Source: Iningainema tapete BLCC-T55
GTDB lineage: Bacteria > Cyanobacteriota > Cyanobacteriia > Cyanobacteriales > Nostocaceae
Length of the DNA stretch: 64,000 nt
NCBI RefSeq assembly: GCF_014698965.1
Contig: NZ_JACXAE010000098.1
Coordinates: 186,001-250,000, forward strand
Reading direction: 5' to 3'
The notes below the pieces were generated by a model. That model saw only the letters and a list, made by a program, of their open reading frames with translations, was not told where the DNA came from and made no database searches. The stretch's first letter is position 1, and each line of letters starts with the position of its first letter. Below, one piece after another: positions 8,197 to 17,552 of this stretch. The position numbers and the translations under genes were made by a program.

Positions 8197-8835
8197 ATGG
8201 AAACTACAAGTAATGTAGCTGTGACGGAAACTTCGCTGACGCCAGAGCAATATCGCAAAAAGATGCAGCGGCGCAAAGAGGTACAAGATGAGCGCATTGC
8301 TCAAGCGTCGCCAGAAAAAGGTTTAATAATTGTTAATACAGGTAACGGTAAGGGAAAAACTACTGCAGCATTGGGAATGGTGCTACGCTCCCTTGGCCAT
8401 GGTTATAATGTAGCGATTATCCAGTTTATTAAGGGTGCTTGGGAACCTTCAGAAAAAAAGGTTTTCAGTCTTTGGCAAGATCAGTTAGAATTTCATGCTA
8501 TGGGCGAAGGCTTTACTTGGGAAACTCAAGATCGCGATCGCGATACTGAAAAAGCTGTTGAAGCTTGGCACAAAGGATTGGAGTACATTTACAATCCTGA
8601 CTTTAAACTAGTGCTGTTGGATGAAATCAATATTGCTCTAAAACTTGGCTACTTACAAATTGAAGCAGTTTTAGCTGGATTAGAGCAAAAACCTGCTGAT
8701 AAGCATGTAATTTTAACTGGTAGAAACGCACCACCAGCATTAATTGCACGAGCTGACTTAGTGACAGAAATGAACTTAGTTAAACATCCTTTACGCGATC
8801 AAGGTATCAAAGCTCAACCCGGAATTGAGTTTTAA
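8197..8835 (+). CDS. cobO: Cob(I)yrinic acid a,c-diamide adenosyltransferase
   Basis: The 212-aa protein matches the CobO/BtuR/CobA family. It has the P-loop TGNGKGKTT (48-56), a long Q-rich helix before it, the LLDEINIAL motif, and VILTGRNAP near the C-terminus. It transfers the 5'-deoxyadenosyl group of ATP to the cobalt of corrinoids, a step in adenosylcobalamin synthesis or salvage. Cyanobacteria mostly make pseudocobalamin. The gene stands alone and ends 4 bases inside the convergent gene at 8832-9653. No cobalamin riboswitch was recognised before it, but a perfect palindrome lies about 95 bases upstream. Confidence 0.92.
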   Translation: METTSNVAVTETSLTPEQYRKKMQRRKEVQDERIAQASPEKGLIIVNTGNGKGKTTAALGMVLRSLGHGYNVAIIQFIKGAWEPSEKKVFSLWQDQLEFHAMGEGFTWETQDRDRDTEKAVEAWHKGLEYIYNPDFKLVLLDEINIALKLGYLQIEAVLAGLEQKPADKHVILTGRNAPPALIARADLVTEMNLVKHPLRDQGIKAQPGIEF

Positions 8836-9653
8836 TTATTTGGGACTTGTTTGCACTGCTGTAAAACATTACGGTCATTAGCAGGGATAGAATTTATCTG
8901 ATTATACTCTTGTAATCTCACTGCGTGAGTGTAGTCAACTGGTTGATCGATATTGTTGACGACTGGCAATGTATTTTTGGTAGCTACGCGAATTGGGCTA
9001 ACATCACCTGCAAAACCAGCAACGTTCATCGCCAATTGTCCTGAAGAGTTGAGTGTGCCTTTAAAACAATTAAGTTCAGAACTGGGGGAATACAAAGCTC
9101 CTATTATGTTGTTCTGTTGCTTCTCAAAAATTATATAGTCTCTACCAAACTGCCCTGGTTTTTGCGTTTGGCCATAGAGGTAGACACCGTTTCTACTTGG
9201 GAAGTTAAATTTTGCAGCTGGTGTTGCTTGTCTTGCTGATACTTGATTTTGAGTTATTAATGTATTTGTCGCTGTTGAATCTAAAGAATTCCTTTGTAAC
9301 CAAGTGTAGGCTTGTACTTGATTAGTTGCCACTCTTTGCAATTCTACGTTGGGAACTGACTTCGCTATTGCTTTACGCAAACGCACTTGTTTAAAAGTGT
9401 TTTGGGTTGCTTCTGAGCCAAGTGCGCTACGCAAACGTTCTGCTTTTTCATCAGCTGAATTACGCTCTATCCAAGTATAAGTTTTTACTTGTTCGCCAGC
9501 GTTGTTTGTTGTCGCTGCACGCATAAAATCGATTTGATTACTTACTACCGGTTTAGCGCGATCAACTGCAAAAATACCGAGGATCAACAATAAACCAGCA
9601 AGGGGAAATCTCATTTGCTGAGGGGTAAGGAATTTTTGGATATGTTTGGGCAT
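8832..9653 (-). CDS. Membrane-anchored exported protein of unknown function
   Basis: The 273-aa protein has one hydrophobic segment near residues 15-30 (FPLAGLLLILGIFAVD), giving an N-in anchor or uncleaved signal, with the rest outside the cytoplasm. Two internal repeats of the form TYTWIERNS and AYTWLQRNS occur at about residues 57 and 114. The C-terminal half (150-270) looks like a beta-rich domain with two cysteines (ELNCFKG and QQCKQ). No named family was recognised. The ATG at 9653 has a GGAG ribosome binding site 8 bases before it. Confidence 0.65.
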   Translation of the reverse strand: MPKHIQKFLTPQQMRFPLAGLLLILGIFAVDRAKPVVSNQIDFMRAATTNNAGEQVKTYTWIERNSADEKAERLRSALGSEATQNTFKQVRLRKAIAKSVPNVELQRVATNQVQAYTWLQRNSLDSTATNTLITQNQVSARQATPAAKFNFPSRNGVYLYGQTQKPGQFGRDYIIFEKQQNNIIGALYSPSSELNCFKGTLNSSGQLAMNVAGFAGDVSPIRVATKNTLPVVNNIDQPVDYTHAVRLQEYNQINSIPANDRNVLQQCKQVPNN

Positions 9654-10043
9654 CCAACTTCTCCTGTAAAAAAATTTGCTCTTTCCGCTACATCACTACA
9701 CCCTAACCGAGTACTTATTGATAAAGGCTCCATCGTAGGTTGGATTTATCTTGTCAATAAAAAACTCTGGAAACAAAAAATCAAGGAATTTCACACACTT
9801 TTTCTAGAGTACCATTGATGTCACTATTCGTGATTGGTAACTAAATTAAACTAATGTTTCTTTGACATATATGACTACACAAGACAGTTTCTCGATTTCG
9901 GATTAAACATAAAAAAACACCCCCATTCAACAGGAGGCGCTGCAATAAAGTTTCCATAAGACTTGAACCCCCCAATCCCCCTTAAGAAGGGGGGCATTAA
10001 AGCCCCCCGATCCTCGGGGGGTTGGGGGGTTCTTACCTCGCAA
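9654..10043. other. Non-coding region between two minus-strand genes
   Basis: About 390 bases without a convincing gene. Its right part (9966-10031) is the C/G-rich palindromic repeat described separately. The left part is AT-rich and should hold the promoter of the exported-protein gene. Confidence 0.6.
9966..10031 (-). terminator. Nested C/G-rich palindromic repeat after the sigma factor gene
   Basis: CCCCCTT-AAG-AAGGGGG (9977-9993) and CCCCC-GATCCTC-GGGGG nest inside a longer pairing of AACCCCCCAATCCCCC with GGGGGGTTGGGGGGTT. It lies just after the stop of the minus-strand sigma factor gene and could terminate it. The same element family is found inside both kinase genes at 18597-18648 and 20353-20429. 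Confidence 0.6.
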
Positions 10044-11027
10044 TTAACTGGCGACGTATTCTTTGACATTGGCGCGACGGCGACGCAGATGAGCAAGGGC
10101 TTGATGCTCTAGCTGGCGTACACGTTCACGGCTCAAATTTAATCTTTCACCAACTTTTGCCAAAGACATTTCGTTGCCGTCTACTAAACCAAAGCGCAGT
10201 GCTAATACTTCTCTTTGTTGAGGAGTTAGTTCCGCAAGCAGGGTGTTCAAGTCTTGGCGCAAGAATTCTTGAGTCATGTAATGCTCTGGTGATGGACCAT
10301 CATCTTCAAGCATTTCTTGCAACTCAGTATCTTGATTATCGCCGACTTTTACATCTAAGGAAACTGGCTGACGCGCCATGTTTAGGTATTCCCGGATCTG
10401 AGTTGGTTCAAGTTCGAGTTCTTGAGCGATTTCAGCAGGAGTAGGCGATCGCCCATACTTCTGTGCTAATTCGCGCTGTACTTTCTTGATTTTGTTCAGC
10501 TTCTCGGTAATATGAATTGGTAAGCGGATTGTTCGTCCTTGTTGAGCGATCGCTCTTGTGATCGCTTGACGAATCCACCAGTAAGCGTAGGTTGAGAACT
10601 TGTAGCCTCTTGTTGGATCGAATTTCTCTACACCACGTTCTAATCCTAGAGTTCCTTCTTGAATTAGATCGAGAAATTCCATGTTGCGCTTTTGGTATTT
10701 CTTGGCGATTGCTACTACCAAGCGCAAATTCGCTTCGATCATCTTTTGCTTAGCCCGCTTACCTTGCTGGACTGTTTTCTTCACATCTGTTTCATTCAAG
10801 TGAACATGCTCTGCCCACTCTTGTAATGATGCTTCGCGACGCAGTTTCTTTTCTAAAGCCTCTTTGGCTTCTACTAGCGTCATCATTTGTTGTACCTGCT
10901 TACCGTAGACAATTTCTTGTTCACGGGTTAGCAGTGGTACACGACCAATCTCGCGCAGATAGGTTCGCACCATATCAGCCGTGAATTTGGTGGTGGTGTT
11001 TTCAGCTTGGGCGTTGATGGTAGGCAT
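10044..11027 (-). CDS. RNA polymerase sigma factor, group 2 (SigB/SigD-type)
   Basis: The 327-aa protein contains region 1.2 (DMVRTYLREIGRVPLL), region 2 with IQEGTLGLERGVEKFDP and YAYWWIRQAI, region 3, and region 4 with a helix-turn-helix near LSLAKVGERLNLSRERVRQLE. It lacks the long region 1.1 of primary SigA and is about 60 residues shorter, which fits group 2 sigma factors. These are non-essential in cyanobacteria and respond to light, nitrogen, carbon, heat or salt stress. The start MPTINAQAEN resembles SigB-type proteins of Anabaena, but I cannot separate the SigB, SigD and SigE paralogues by eye. A 700-base upstream region suggests complex control. Confidence 0.9.
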   Translation of the reverse strand: MPTINAQAENTTTKFTADMVRTYLREIGRVPLLTREQEIVYGKQVQQMMTLVEAKEALEKKLRREASLQEWAEHVHLNETDVKKTVQQGKRAKQKMIEANLRLVVAIAKKYQKRNMEFLDLIQEGTLGLERGVEKFDPTRGYKFSTYAYWWIRQAITRAIAQQGRTIRLPIHITEKLNKIKKVQRELAQKYGRSPTPAEIAQELELEPTQIREYLNMARQPVSLDVKVGDNQDTELQEMLEDDGPSPEHYMTQEFLRQDLNTLLAELTPQQREVLALRFGLVDGNEMSLAKVGERLNLSRERVRQLEHQALAHLRRRRANVKEYVAS

Positions 11028-11734
11028 TGGTGCGTTATCCTCTACTCCGAAAACAATACTAGATAAATTTAATAACTGGGGTGGATAGTTACTTGTAGTA
11101 TGTATATTACATGATATAGATGACTATCAAAGATAATCGATTCATACAGAATTTGCAAAGACGATTAGTCTCCTACACAGGTTCCCTTTTTGACTTGATT
11201 AAGTCTATGACAAGCTTTCTAGGTTCCTTCGTGGGAATTATGTTCATCTTTAAGTCGCTGACAACGACTATTTTTATATGAAGTCAGTATGAGTTCTCTT
11301 TGTTTTATCTTACGACAAATCTGAGAAATAGTAAAGTAGTGTAGTTAAATCTTTTCATTATATGATACATTAATATATTTATTACAAGAATTGGGAAATA
11401 TTTTTCAACTCTCATATATCTATAGTGACGGCAAACACCCTAGATAAGTCGTCTGCCATTAGCCGGATTACCGTACTAATTAGATTCTTATCAGGGACGG
11501 ATGTCACGAATCATGGAAATTGGGAATTTGTCTTCGCCGATGAGTAGTTAATAAGTTTCACTTCCAACCATCACCATTCTTACGAAAGCTTCCTAGCGCA
11601 ACCTGATTGCTCTTCGACTCTGTAGGAAGTATGAATCATTAAAATCATTATATCACAGTTTAGAAATTAAGGAGATAGGAATTGTAGAGACGTTCCATGG
11701 TCCGGTAGAGACGCTCCGCCGGAGCGTCTCTACT
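11028..11734. other. Long non-coding region upstream of the sigma factor gene
   Basis: About 700 bases between the starts/ends of two minus-strand genes without an acceptable open frame. The part nearest the sigma gene is AT-rich (promoter and 5' leader). The part at 11420-11640 is less AT-rich and has short self-complementary segments, so a small RNA or long leader is possible but no known RNA family was recognised. A repeat unit lies at 11684-11733. Confidence 0.5.
11684..11733. repeat. GTAGAGACG-type repeat, a half copy plus a full copy
   Basis: A half unit (GTAGAGACGTTCC, 11684) is followed by a near-perfect palindrome at 11705-11733 with arms GTAGAGACGCTCC and GGAGCGTCTCTAC. It ends one base before the stop codon of the HerA-like gene on the minus strand and may act as its terminator. 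Confidence 0.8.
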
Positions 11735-13468
11735 CTAAAATCCCAAATCGGCTTTGGCAAGTTCAGCAGCGGCAAAAACTTCTGCGTCTGGCTTTTCTTC
11801 CCAAACAGTTTCGCCAATTTCTGCGTAAAAAGTTGTATCATAAGGACGAGTACGTACTACCACTGGCATAGGTACAGCGTGACCAAGAATCAAAGCTTGT
11901 TGCTTCGAGTCTAACTTTGCCAATACAGAACGTAAACCGCTAGCACCAGATACCCCTGTGAAAATCGCGTCAATATCTTTTTCATCATTCAATAAAGCTG
12001 TGACACGGGTACCGATTTGAGACATAACTTCATTATCTATACCTGATGGGCGTTGATCGACTACTAGGAGCGTAACAAAGTACTTACGCATTTCCCGGGC
12101 GATCGTTCCAAATATGGTACTTTGGACTACAGCAGGATCGAGGAAGCGGTGTGCTTCCTCAATCGTAATCATTAACTGTGTTGGTTTGTCACAAACATTT
12201 TTCGACTGCAAAAACTTTTCTGCCTTGCTCACATAATGTTGGTGAATTCGGCGGGTAATCATATTTGTTACCAACATATAAGAAAGCATATCTGACTGAG
12301 AGCCGAATTCGACAACAACATTCTTACCAGCTTCAATCGAGCGCAAAATTTGATTAACGTAGTTATGCGGACAAGCCGCTCGCATATACTTTAAATTATC
12401 CAAACGCAGAAGTTTACGCTGTAAAGCGGTAATTGAACCTTGGTGTCCCCGTTTCTCTTCACAAAACGTCTTGATTTCCTCATTAGTCATATTGATTAAT
12501 TGGAGAATCCAAGATTTACCATACTCAGCGCAAAGAATATTGGCGTTATCTATACTAGCGTCAGAAAGTCCTAGATCTCGACTGCATAACTTGATATCTT
12601 CAACTTCAATTTGGTCATAACTAAGGTAAAGTTCTTGAGCATGAGGTACTCCTCGACGTTTGGTAGATTCTGGATCGAGGGTGTAGACTTCGACTTGACT
12701 CGGAAATAGCTGCTTTAAGCCTTTAACAGTACTAAATTGTTTACCTTCAGAGACAGCTTCCCAGCCATACTCAGAGTGCATATCAAAAATCAAATTCACC
12801 GCTGCATTTTTGCGGATTGTTCCTGCTAAAAGTAACCGGGTGAGAAAAGATTTACCAGTACCAGATTTACCAAAAACACCGTTACTGCGCTCGACAAAAC
12901 GGTTTAAATCGATGCATACTGGTACATCCATATCTAATGGTTTACCGATGGAAAAATTTTTCCTTTGGATGTCGTCTTCCCAACCAAATACACGGCGAAA
13001 GTCTTCCACGGAAGCGTCGTAAACTTGGCTAAAGTGGCTGGGAATTGTTTTCACTGGTAATAGTTCCATCGTTGTGCTGGTTTGGGGTTGAAATGATGCC
13101 AAACCTGTAGACGACGATGGCACGAAAGGATTTACTGATTTGCCATTTGTGGATGAGAACGATTCATCTGATTCGGGAGTAAACATCAACATAGGCGCGA
13201 GATTTATCATACCGTATGTACCACTCCCTGCTAAAACTTCTCGCAAAAAGGTGTCTTCCCAACTTGGAGGATTGGCGATGATTCTTTGGTTAGCAGTTCC
13301 TAACGCGACATCTGTTAACATACAGAAAAAACGCGATCGCACCCCTTGTACGACGAGAAACTTTCCCACCCGCATATCTTCAACTGAAATATCAGGGTGT
13401 AATCGTACTTCTAATCCTCCTGTGAGAGAGCCTTGAATTACCGATCCTAATGGAACGTCAGAATTCAT
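11735..13468 (-). CDS. HerA/DUF87-type ATPase
   Basis: The 577-aa protein has an N-terminal HAS-barrel-like beta region (about 1-110), a variable Ser/Pro-rich linker, and an FtsK/HerA-class ATPase domain. This has Walker A GKSGTGKS (near residue 200), Walker B in LMITIEEAHRFL, and an Arg-finger region IGTRVTALL. HerA-family hexameric translocases move along DNA, in archaea with the NurA nuclease for end resection. Cyanobacterial members have no established role. No nuclease gene is adjacent, so the partner is unknown. The deleted HAD/ATPase pseudogene at 1728-2823 belonged to a different protein. Confidence 0.8.
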   Translation of the reverse strand: MNSDVPLGSVIQGSLTGGLEVRLHPDISVEDMRVGKFLVVQGVRSRFFCMLTDVALGTANQRIIANPPSWEDTFLREVLAGSGTYGMINLAPMLMFTPESDESFSSTNGKSVNPFVPSSSTGLASFQPQTSTTMELLPVKTIPSHFSQVYDASVEDFRRVFGWEDDIQRKNFSIGKPLDMDVPVCIDLNRFVERSNGVFGKSGTGKSFLTRLLLAGTIRKNAAVNLIFDMHSEYGWEAVSEGKQFSTVKGLKQLFPSQVEVYTLDPESTKRRGVPHAQELYLSYDQIEVEDIKLCSRDLGLSDASIDNANILCAEYGKSWILQLINMTNEEIKTFCEEKRGHQGSITALQRKLLRLDNLKYMRAACPHNYVNQILRSIEAGKNVVVEFGSQSDMLSYMLVTNMITRRIHQHYVSKAEKFLQSKNVCDKPTQLMITIEEAHRFLDPAVVQSTIFGTIAREMRKYFVTLLVVDQRPSGIDNEVMSQIGTRVTALLNDEKDIDAIFTGVSGASGLRSVLAKLDSKQQALILGHAVPMPVVVRTRPYDTTFYAEIGETVWEEKPDAEVFAAAELAKADLGF

Positions 13469-13545
13469 GTTATTAATTACATAATCATATTTTTATTTTA
13501 TGATGAATTTTCTGTGTAAATTACGTATTTTGTACGGAAAAATTC

Positions 13546-13573
13546 GTAGAGACGCGAAATTTCGCGTCTCTAC
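13546..13573. repeat. GTAGAGACG-type palindromic repeat, perfect
   Basis: A perfect 28-base palindrome with arms GTAGAGACGCGAAA and TTTCGCGTCTCTAC. It lies in the 128-base gap between the GST and HerA-like genes, both on the minus strand. Confidence 0.85.
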
Positions 13574-13596
13574 GAAATTTGGCGTGGTGAAATTAG

Positions 13597-14388
13597 TTAT
13601 TCAATATTGATTGAGGTGGGGGAAGTGCCAAAGTTGCTTGTGGGAATTAATGGTTTGCGAAATTGGGCATAAAGGCGATCGCGCCAAGCGAAGAATGGTT
13701 CGTAAACTGGATTATCAGCTAATCCTGGTACTCCTTTACCTTGTAGGGTGGGTGGGATATCAAGATAGGAAGCTGTAGGAAATTTGAGTAGGATGGATAA
13801 TCCAGCTACTGCTAAATCAGCCAGAGTCGGTTCATCTCCTACTAAATAAGGACTATCTGCCAACAGCAGTGTTAGTGCTTCTAAATCTTGTTTAAGATCG
13901 GCGATCGCACTACGTACTACATCTGGAGTATAACCAACACCAAAACCTAACAGCTTCAAAAAGTCATTAGGTACTCCCTCTACCAAAGTTTTCAGTACAT
14001 CTGGCGTTGCTGTTGGTAACAGTGATTTGCGAAAATACTGATTTTGACTAATTGCCGAAAACAGTGCTTTGCGCCCTTTGATGCCGATTGACTCATCTGC
14101 CCATTCTTCTATTAATAAGCATAATCCCCGTTGCTTGCTATCTTTTGGAATCAATGGTCTTTGGGGATAATGTATTTCTAAGTACTGTGCTATTTCAGTA
14201 GAATCAGCTATGTAGCGATTACCATCTTTCAGCACTGGTACTTGACGCTGACCTGTGAGTCGGAACAGTTCCACTTGTCCAATTCCGGGCGTAACCTCGA
14301 TTTTGCGGTATTCTAGTCCTTTATAATCGAGAATCAAGCGCACTTTTTCTGAGTATTGAGATAGTTCAAATTGGTACAATTCCAACAT
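13597..14388 (-). CDS. Glutathione S-transferase family protein
   Basis: The 263-aa protein has an N-terminal thioredoxin-like domain (1-76) with the cis-Pro motif RQVPVLKD and the glutathione gamma-glutamyl contact DSTEIAQYLE, then an all-helical C-terminal domain with the N-capping segment DEPTLADLAVAG. Family members conjugate glutathione to electrophiles or act as glutathione-dependent reductases. The extended linker and helical part (about 185 residues) make it longer than the GST at 40067-40762. It is a single gene with no informative neighbour. The substrate cannot be inferred. Confidence 0.82.
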   Translation of the reverse strand: MLELYQFELSQYSEKVRLILDYKGLEYRKIEVTPGIGQVELFRLTGQRQVPVLKDGNRYIADSTEIAQYLEIHYPQRPLIPKDSKQRGLCLLIEEWADESIGIKGRKALFSAISQNQYFRKSLLPTATPDVLKTLVEGVPNDFLKLLGFGVGYTPDVVRSAIADLKQDLEALTLLLADSPYLVGDEPTLADLAVAGLSILLKFPTASYLDIPPTLQGKGVPGLADNPVYEPFFAWRDRLYAQFRKPLIPTSNFGTSPTSINIE

Positions 14389-14660
14389 TGTGCAGTTCCT
14401 ACCACTGGTTCAATTTGCGATGATACATCTACGATTTTATCTCTCAAACACAAGCCCGACTTCGTAAAATTTGTCGAGCTTCTTCAGCAAGAGGAGTGTA
14501 TTATAATCAAAAAAATCAAAATTTCCAGAAAATTTAAGCATACTGACTAAAATATATTGAAGATAGAAAATTATACTTATCCTATTTAGTTAGAATTTGT
14601 GCATACCAAAATGTTATAAGTCTTTATGTAATGTGTGGAAAATAAAGCCAAATAAAATTT

Positions 14661-15443
14661 ATGAAGGGTGAATACAACAACCTGCTGAATAAGTTTGCTG
14701 GCATAGTGGGAGTAGCGGGCGCGAGTCTGCTGATTAGTATGCCAATTCAGGCAAACGTTGCTACTAACAACCCTAGTCAGAACGTTTTAGTAAACCAATA
14801 CAACTTGAGTCAGGCAACTAAGGCTAGTCCCAAAAAATCTCAACAGAAGGTAGCTCAAAACCGGGGAGGTGTACTCAATCCTAGCCCAAGTATTTTCAAC
14901 GAGCCTCCTTATAATGGTCGTAGTCGTACTGCACCTGGTACTACTCCTCCACCATCTACTACCCCACCAGGAACAGAAGAACCAACTCCAACACCTCCAA
15001 CTACTCCACCAGGAGCAACCACTGGTCAAGGTGATATTATTGCGATCGCACAAGCAAATGGTCAATTTACAAAGCTCACAGAAGCTTTGAAAGCAGCTGG
15101 GTTGATAGAAACTTTGCAAGGCAAAGGTCCTTTCACTGTATTCGCACCGACTGATGCCGCCTTCGCCGAACTACCACAAGACGCTGTGCAAGATTTATTG
15201 AAGCCAGAGAATAGAGAAGTATTACTGAAGATTTTGACTTACCACGTAGTACCTCGTCAGGTGCTATCGAGTGAGTTGAAGTCTGGCGAAGTAAAAAGCG
15301 TTGAAGGTGGTCCTATTAGCGTTAAGGTTGATGGTAAAAAAGGCGTAATGGTGAATGACGCTAAAGTAGTTAAGGCTGATGTCAAAGCCACTAATGGTGT
15401 AATCCATGTCATCGATAAAGTGATTTTGCCTCCTGATTTGTAG
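14661..15443 (+). CDS. Secreted fasciclin-domain protein
   Basis: The 260-aa protein has a signal peptide (hydrophobic residues 10-30 ending near IQANVA), a Pro/Thr-rich linker (about 85-120), and one fasciclin (FAS1) domain at about 127-258. This has the two conserved boxes FTVFAPTDAAFAEL and TNGVIHVIDKVILP. FAS1 domains mediate adhesion at the cell surface, and cyanobacterial examples are periplasmic or extracellular. It is monocistronic, with a palindromic terminator after the stop. The linker suggests that the domain is held away from the membrane or wall. Confidence 0.88.
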   Translation: MKGEYNNLLNKFAGIVGVAGASLLISMPIQANVATNNPSQNVLVNQYNLSQATKASPKKSQQKVAQNRGGVLNPSPSIFNEPPYNGRSRTAPGTTPPPSTTPPGTEEPTPTPPTTPPGATTGQGDIIAIAQANGQFTKLTEALKAAGLIETLQGKGPFTVFAPTDAAFAELPQDAVQDLLKPENREVLLKILTYHVVPRQVLSSELKSGEVKSVEGGPISVKVDGKKGVMVNDAKVVKADVKATNGVIHVIDKVILPPDL

Positions 15444-15447
15444 ATAG

Positions 15448-15496
15448 TTAATGGCTAATTGTTAATTGTTAATTGCTATTAGCCATTAGCCATTAA
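15448..15496. terminator. Inverted-repeat terminator between convergent genes
   Basis: TTAATGGCTAAT (15448-15459) and ATTAGCCATTAA (15485-15496) are exact reverse complements, with further TTAATTG / GCCATTA repeats between and beside them. It lies between the convergent fasciclin and PaaK-like genes and can serve both. Confidence 0.6.
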
Positions 15497-15510
15497 CCAT
15501 TAGCCTTACT

Positions 15511-17043
15511 CTACTTCCGGGTATAACGATGCTTTACTCCTATGGGGAAGTACTCCGGATCGCCAGTAGCAGCTAGTGCAACAACGGGGAGTTGATATTC
15601 TTTGGGAACATAGTTAGCAAATTCACTATTGAGACGTTTGAGTTGTTCAAGTATAGAAGCTGTGATAGCTTGCCTTTTTTCTTCACTCTTTTCTACTCCT
15701 GGTGCTAACTCTACAACTACAGACAAAAAACGATTCTTATCGATATCTTCCTGCACTTGTAAAACAAATTTGCCCGTCACCCATTCTTTAATTACAGGTT
15801 GTTCTAGTCCCACTGTCACATTCTCTGGATAAATATTCGCGCCAAAGTAAGAAACTGTAAAATTAGAGCGTCCAAAAACATAGACAAAAGGCAACTCACG
15901 AATACTCCCATTCCTGTGTTCTCCCACTTCCCTGCTCCCCCACTCCCCGGTGAGCGCTGAAAGCGGATCAAACCCCCATTCGTCTAAAAACTGGTTCATG
16001 GCTTCGTAGCTAATGATCCCGCCAGTATCCAAGATGTTATAACGCACTAAAGGGATGCCATTATCTCCAGAAAATAGCAAAGTGCCATCTTGAACTTCAA
16101 AAAAGCGACTGTTGGGGTCATACTGTACTAGTGTAGGTAAACGGGATTCACCAAATAAACTACGTGCGGCTTGGGGATTTTGAGCTAAAAAACGGCGAAT
16201 ACAAATACTTAAGGGTGTTTCATTACCTAAGACTCCTGCATCGGCAGTACCATAAAGTGATGCTGCGTAACAAGGGTTATGCGTACCTAATCTTTCTCCA
16301 ACTAAAGTGCGCCATTCTTCGCTAAAAACTTCTCCTGCCATTACTAATTTGATTTGATACTGTTGCCATTCAATCCCACGGGCAATACCAGTGTCAATTA
16401 TATCTTTAAGAAATGGTGGATACCCTAACAGTACAACTTGATCGAACGCTGTACCAAGTTCTTGTACTACCCGAAAGATTTCTTCTTTATTAGTACCAGG
16501 GGTAATTACGGTGATGGGATAACCTTTACTGTTAAGATAGCGACAGCAGTTAGTTGTGAACATCCCACCTACCCAAGTTCCTAAGGAAAAGCAAATTACA
16601 GCTAAAGTCCTTTTGTTATGGGCAGAAAAACTGTCGTGAAATATCTGCTCAAACCGTGTAGCAATTTGCATCTCATCAGCAAAAAAACGAGGCCAAAATG
16701 TGGGTTTTCCTGTGGAACCAGAGGAAACAGCAATCATATCACAGGTTTCTAGCTTTCCTCCTCTACATAATTCACCTAAAGAATGACGCTGTAGGTAATT
16801 TTCTTTTGTCAGTGGAGGTAGTTTTTGGAAGTCCGCTAAGGTTTGGATGGAGTTAGGCTTTATACCTTGTTGTACTAGAAAAGTTTTATACGCTGGTACA
16901 GTAGCAGCTACATCGTGAAATAAAGCTAAAGCTGCTGATTCTGGTTGAGTGTGGAGATGGCTTTTTAAAAGTGTTTCTAGCGGGGTAGTTAAAAACTTTT
17001 GAAATGCGGCGAGCGCACGTTGCTGTTGTGATTCGGATTTCAT
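15511..17043 (-). CDS. PaaK-like adenylate-forming enzyme
   Basis: The 510-aa protein resembles phenylacetate-CoA ligase-type members of the ANL superfamily. It has the P-loop-like AVSSGSTGKPTFWPRF motif, the central ASLYGTADAG motif, and FSGDNGIPLVRYNILDTG with the ribose-binding Asp region. These enzymes activate a carboxylic acid as the acyl-AMP and pass it to CoA or a carrier protein. The C-terminal lid is shorter than in classical acyl-CoA synthetases, as in PaaK. No dedicated carrier or degradation genes are nearby, so the acid is unknown. The next gene on the strand (17079-17552) lies only 35 bases upstream and may be cotranscribed. Confidence 0.75.
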   Translation of the reverse strand: MKSESQQQRALAAFQKFLTTPLETLLKSHLHTQPESAALALFHDVAATVPAYKTFLVQQGIKPNSIQTLADFQKLPPLTKENYLQRHSLGELCRGGKLETCDMIAVSSGSTGKPTFWPRFFADEMQIATRFEQIFHDSFSAHNKRTLAVICFSLGTWVGGMFTTNCCRYLNSKGYPITVITPGTNKEEIFRVVQELGTAFDQVVLLGYPPFLKDIIDTGIARGIEWQQYQIKLVMAGEVFSEEWRTLVGERLGTHNPCYAASLYGTADAGVLGNETPLSICIRRFLAQNPQAARSLFGESRLPTLVQYDPNSRFFEVQDGTLLFSGDNGIPLVRYNILDTGGIISYEAMNQFLDEWGFDPLSALTGEWGSREVGEHRNGSIRELPFVYVFGRSNFTVSYFGANIYPENVTVGLEQPVIKEWVTGKFVLQVQEDIDKNRFLSVVVELAPGVEKSEEKRQAITASILEQLKRLNSEFANYVPKEYQLPVVALAATGDPEYFPIGVKHRYTRK

Positions 17044-17078
17044 GACTCTTTTTGCCAGGAATGATTCCGATTTCCATC

Positions 17079-17552
17079 CTAATGTAGAACTGGTTCACAA
17101 ACAGAAATAGGTTCGATGATTTTTGCTAACATCAAATCGCTAGTTAAGACACCGATTAAACTTTGATCCCCATCCTGAAATAGTGGAATTGAATACGTTG
17201 TTAGTAGCAGGCTCTCACCAGATCTACCAAAATCAAAATATGGTACGCTCCAAAGTGCTTTTTTCTGGTTTACAGGAACTTCGTACCAAATTGCAGTTGT
17301 GTAATCAATACTCTGGGCAATATCTTTGTATTCCATCCCATTGTCACCTCGATATACGAAAGGTGACATCTTGAAAATCTTTGGTGAAAAAGCAAATGCA
17401 GCGCCAAAGATGAGAGGCTGATGATTCAGGTAATTTATTAACTTGCAGAAAATAGAATCGATGTTTGCGGGGTTGGGAGCAAAATTTTTTGCCAATTCCT
17501 CTAGGGCTGTTTCAATTTCAGCCCTGTTTTTTGCGGTAATTTTCTTACTCAT
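17079..17552 (-). CDS. Cache (PDC)-like single-domain protein
   Basis: The 157-aa protein has features of a Cache/PDC sensor fold: YRGDNGMEYKDIA, then W/Y-rich TAIWYEVPVNQKKALWSVPYF, and the final strands SIPLFQDGD and IGVLTSDL. Normally such domains lie outside the membrane in chemoreceptors and kinases and bind small molecules. Here there is no signal peptide or membrane helix, so it appears to be a free cytoplasmic version. ATG 17552 has a GGAG site 9 bases upstream; the ATG 30 bases earlier has none as good. It is just upstream of the PaaK-like gene, suggesting a shared transcript. Confidence 0.6.
   Translation of the reverse strand: MSKKITAKNRAEIETALEELAKNFAPNPANIDSIFCKLINYLNHQPLIFGAAFAFSPKIFKMSPFVYRGDNGMEYKDIAQSIDYTTAIWYEVPVNQKKALWSVPYFDFGRSGESLLLTTYSIPLFQDGDQSLIGVLTSDLMLAKIIEPISVCEPVLH

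Noticed and set aside
9615-9818. A 67-codon frame on the plus strand opposite the start of the exported-protein gene
   Set aside because: It overlaps the start and promoter region of a better-supported minus-strand gene, lacks a ribosome binding site, and its product resembles no family.
14787-15119. A 110-codon frame opposite the fasciclin gene, rich in Trp, Ser and Cys
   Set aside because: This composition is the complement of the Pro/Thr-rich linker of the real gene. No start signal was seen.
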